Origin: Anaerobacillus sp.
Lineage (GTDB): Bacteria > Bacillota > Bacilli > Bacillales_H > Anaerobacillaceae
Direction: 5' to 3'
Assembly: GCA_007120055.1 (NCBI GenBank)
Contig: SKOL01000469.1
Location: 1-9,037 of the forward strand
Length of the DNA stretch: 9,037 nt
In this document: positions 8,849-9,037 of the stretch, in pieces
Layout: the number at the start of each line of letters is the position of its first letter
Numbering within the stretch: the stretch's first letter is position 1
Notes under the pieces: generated by a model
Databases searched by the model: none
What the model saw: the letters and a program-made list of their open reading frames with translations, nothing else
What the model was told of the DNA's origin: nothing
Made by a program: the position numbers and the translations under genes

Positions 8849-8955
8849 TGGTATTTCTAAAACCCACTAGCCCCGGGTTGTAGAATGTTACTTTAGACAC
8901 GTTGAAAGAAAAAATATTAATTTTGAATGTGAAAGCTTTAGGAGGGAAACAAAGC
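8849..8955 (+). promoter_or_regulatory. rplM 5' leader with L13-leader-type hairpin
   Basis: TTCTA (8855-8859) pairs with TAGAA (8881-8885) and, inside it, AACCC (8861-8865) pairs with GGGTT (8875-8879). The two stems are separated by an A/G mismatch, and the loop is ACTAGCCCC. A strong hairpin at this place, about 70 bases before rplM, fits the L13 leader described in low-GC Gram-positives. That leader is thought to mediate autoregulation by ribosomal protein L13. The placement and hairpin are seen directly; the family assignment is from memory and not checked against the covariance model. The rest of the leader is AT-rich (8908-8935). Confidence 0.65.
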
Positions 8956-9037
8956 ATGCGTACGACATATATGGCAAAGCCAAACGAAACTGATCGTAAA
9001 TGGTATGTTATCGACGCTGAAGGTCAAACTTTAGGTC
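8956..9037 (+). CDS. rplM: 50S ribosomal protein L13, N-terminal fragment (3' end outside window)
   Basis: Only the first 27 residues are present: [20 protein letters not shown], then AEGQTLG. The pattern MRTT-MA----RKW-V-DA-G-TLG is the conserved beginning of bacterial L13, an early-assembling large-subunit protein. AGGAGGG (8940-8946) precedes ATG 8956 by 9 bases. The frame is open to the window end. In Bacillales rpsI (S9) follows, which cannot be seen here. It has its own promoter and leader upstream, so it starts a new transcription unit. Confidence 0.93.
   Translation, partial: MRTTYMAKPNETDRKWYVIDAEGQTLG

Overview
The window is the distal part of the large ribosomal-protein (S10-spc-alpha) gene cluster of a low-GC Gram-positive bacterium of the order Bacillales, most likely Bacillaceae. 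The gene order secY-adk-map-(KOW protein)-infA-rpmJ-rpsM-rpsK-rpoA-rplQ-ecfA1-ecfA2-ecfT-truA-rplM is that of Bacillus subtilis and its relatives. The protein sequences are close to the B. subtilis ones as I remember them, and strong purine-rich Shine-Dalgarno sites precede nearly every gene. All genes lie on the + strand. The genus cannot be fixed from the sequence alone.

Layout: 1-323 is the C-terminal end of SecY. 395-2336 holds adenylate kinase, type I methionine aminopeptidase (4-bp overlap with adk), a small KOW-domain protein and initiation factor IF1. 2337-2534 is a gap filled by a 143-bp nested palindrome. 2535-5085 holds L36, S13, S11, RNA polymerase alpha and L17, with a structured 198-bp leader before rpoA and a 132-bp gap before rplQ. 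A factor-independent terminator follows rplQ. A 390-bp non-coding stretch (5086-5475) then contains two nested inverted-repeat structures. 5476-7962 encodes the energy-coupling module of ECF vitamin/metal transporters (two ATPases and the T subunit), and 8052-8795 encodes tRNA pseudouridine synthase TruA. A clear sigma-A-type promoter and an L13-leader-type hairpin precede rplM, which runs off the window end.

How the genes work together: they serve protein synthesis and its supporting needs. These are membrane insertion (SecY), nucleotide balance (Adk), N-terminal Met removal (Map), initiation (IF1), ribosome assembly (L36, S13, S11, L17, L13), transcription (RpoA), tRNA modification (TruA) and micronutrient uptake (EcfA1/A2/T). 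No substrate-binding S component is encoded nearby, as expected for a shared (group II) ECF module.

I found no undescribed multi-gene system. The points worth a second look are: structured palindromic elements inside an essential operon; an adenylate kinase LID that has lost the CxxC half of its zinc site but kept the other two ligands; a TruA with an altered residue pair next to the catalytic Asp; and hairpins in the secY-adk, rpsK-rpoA and ecfT-truA gaps.
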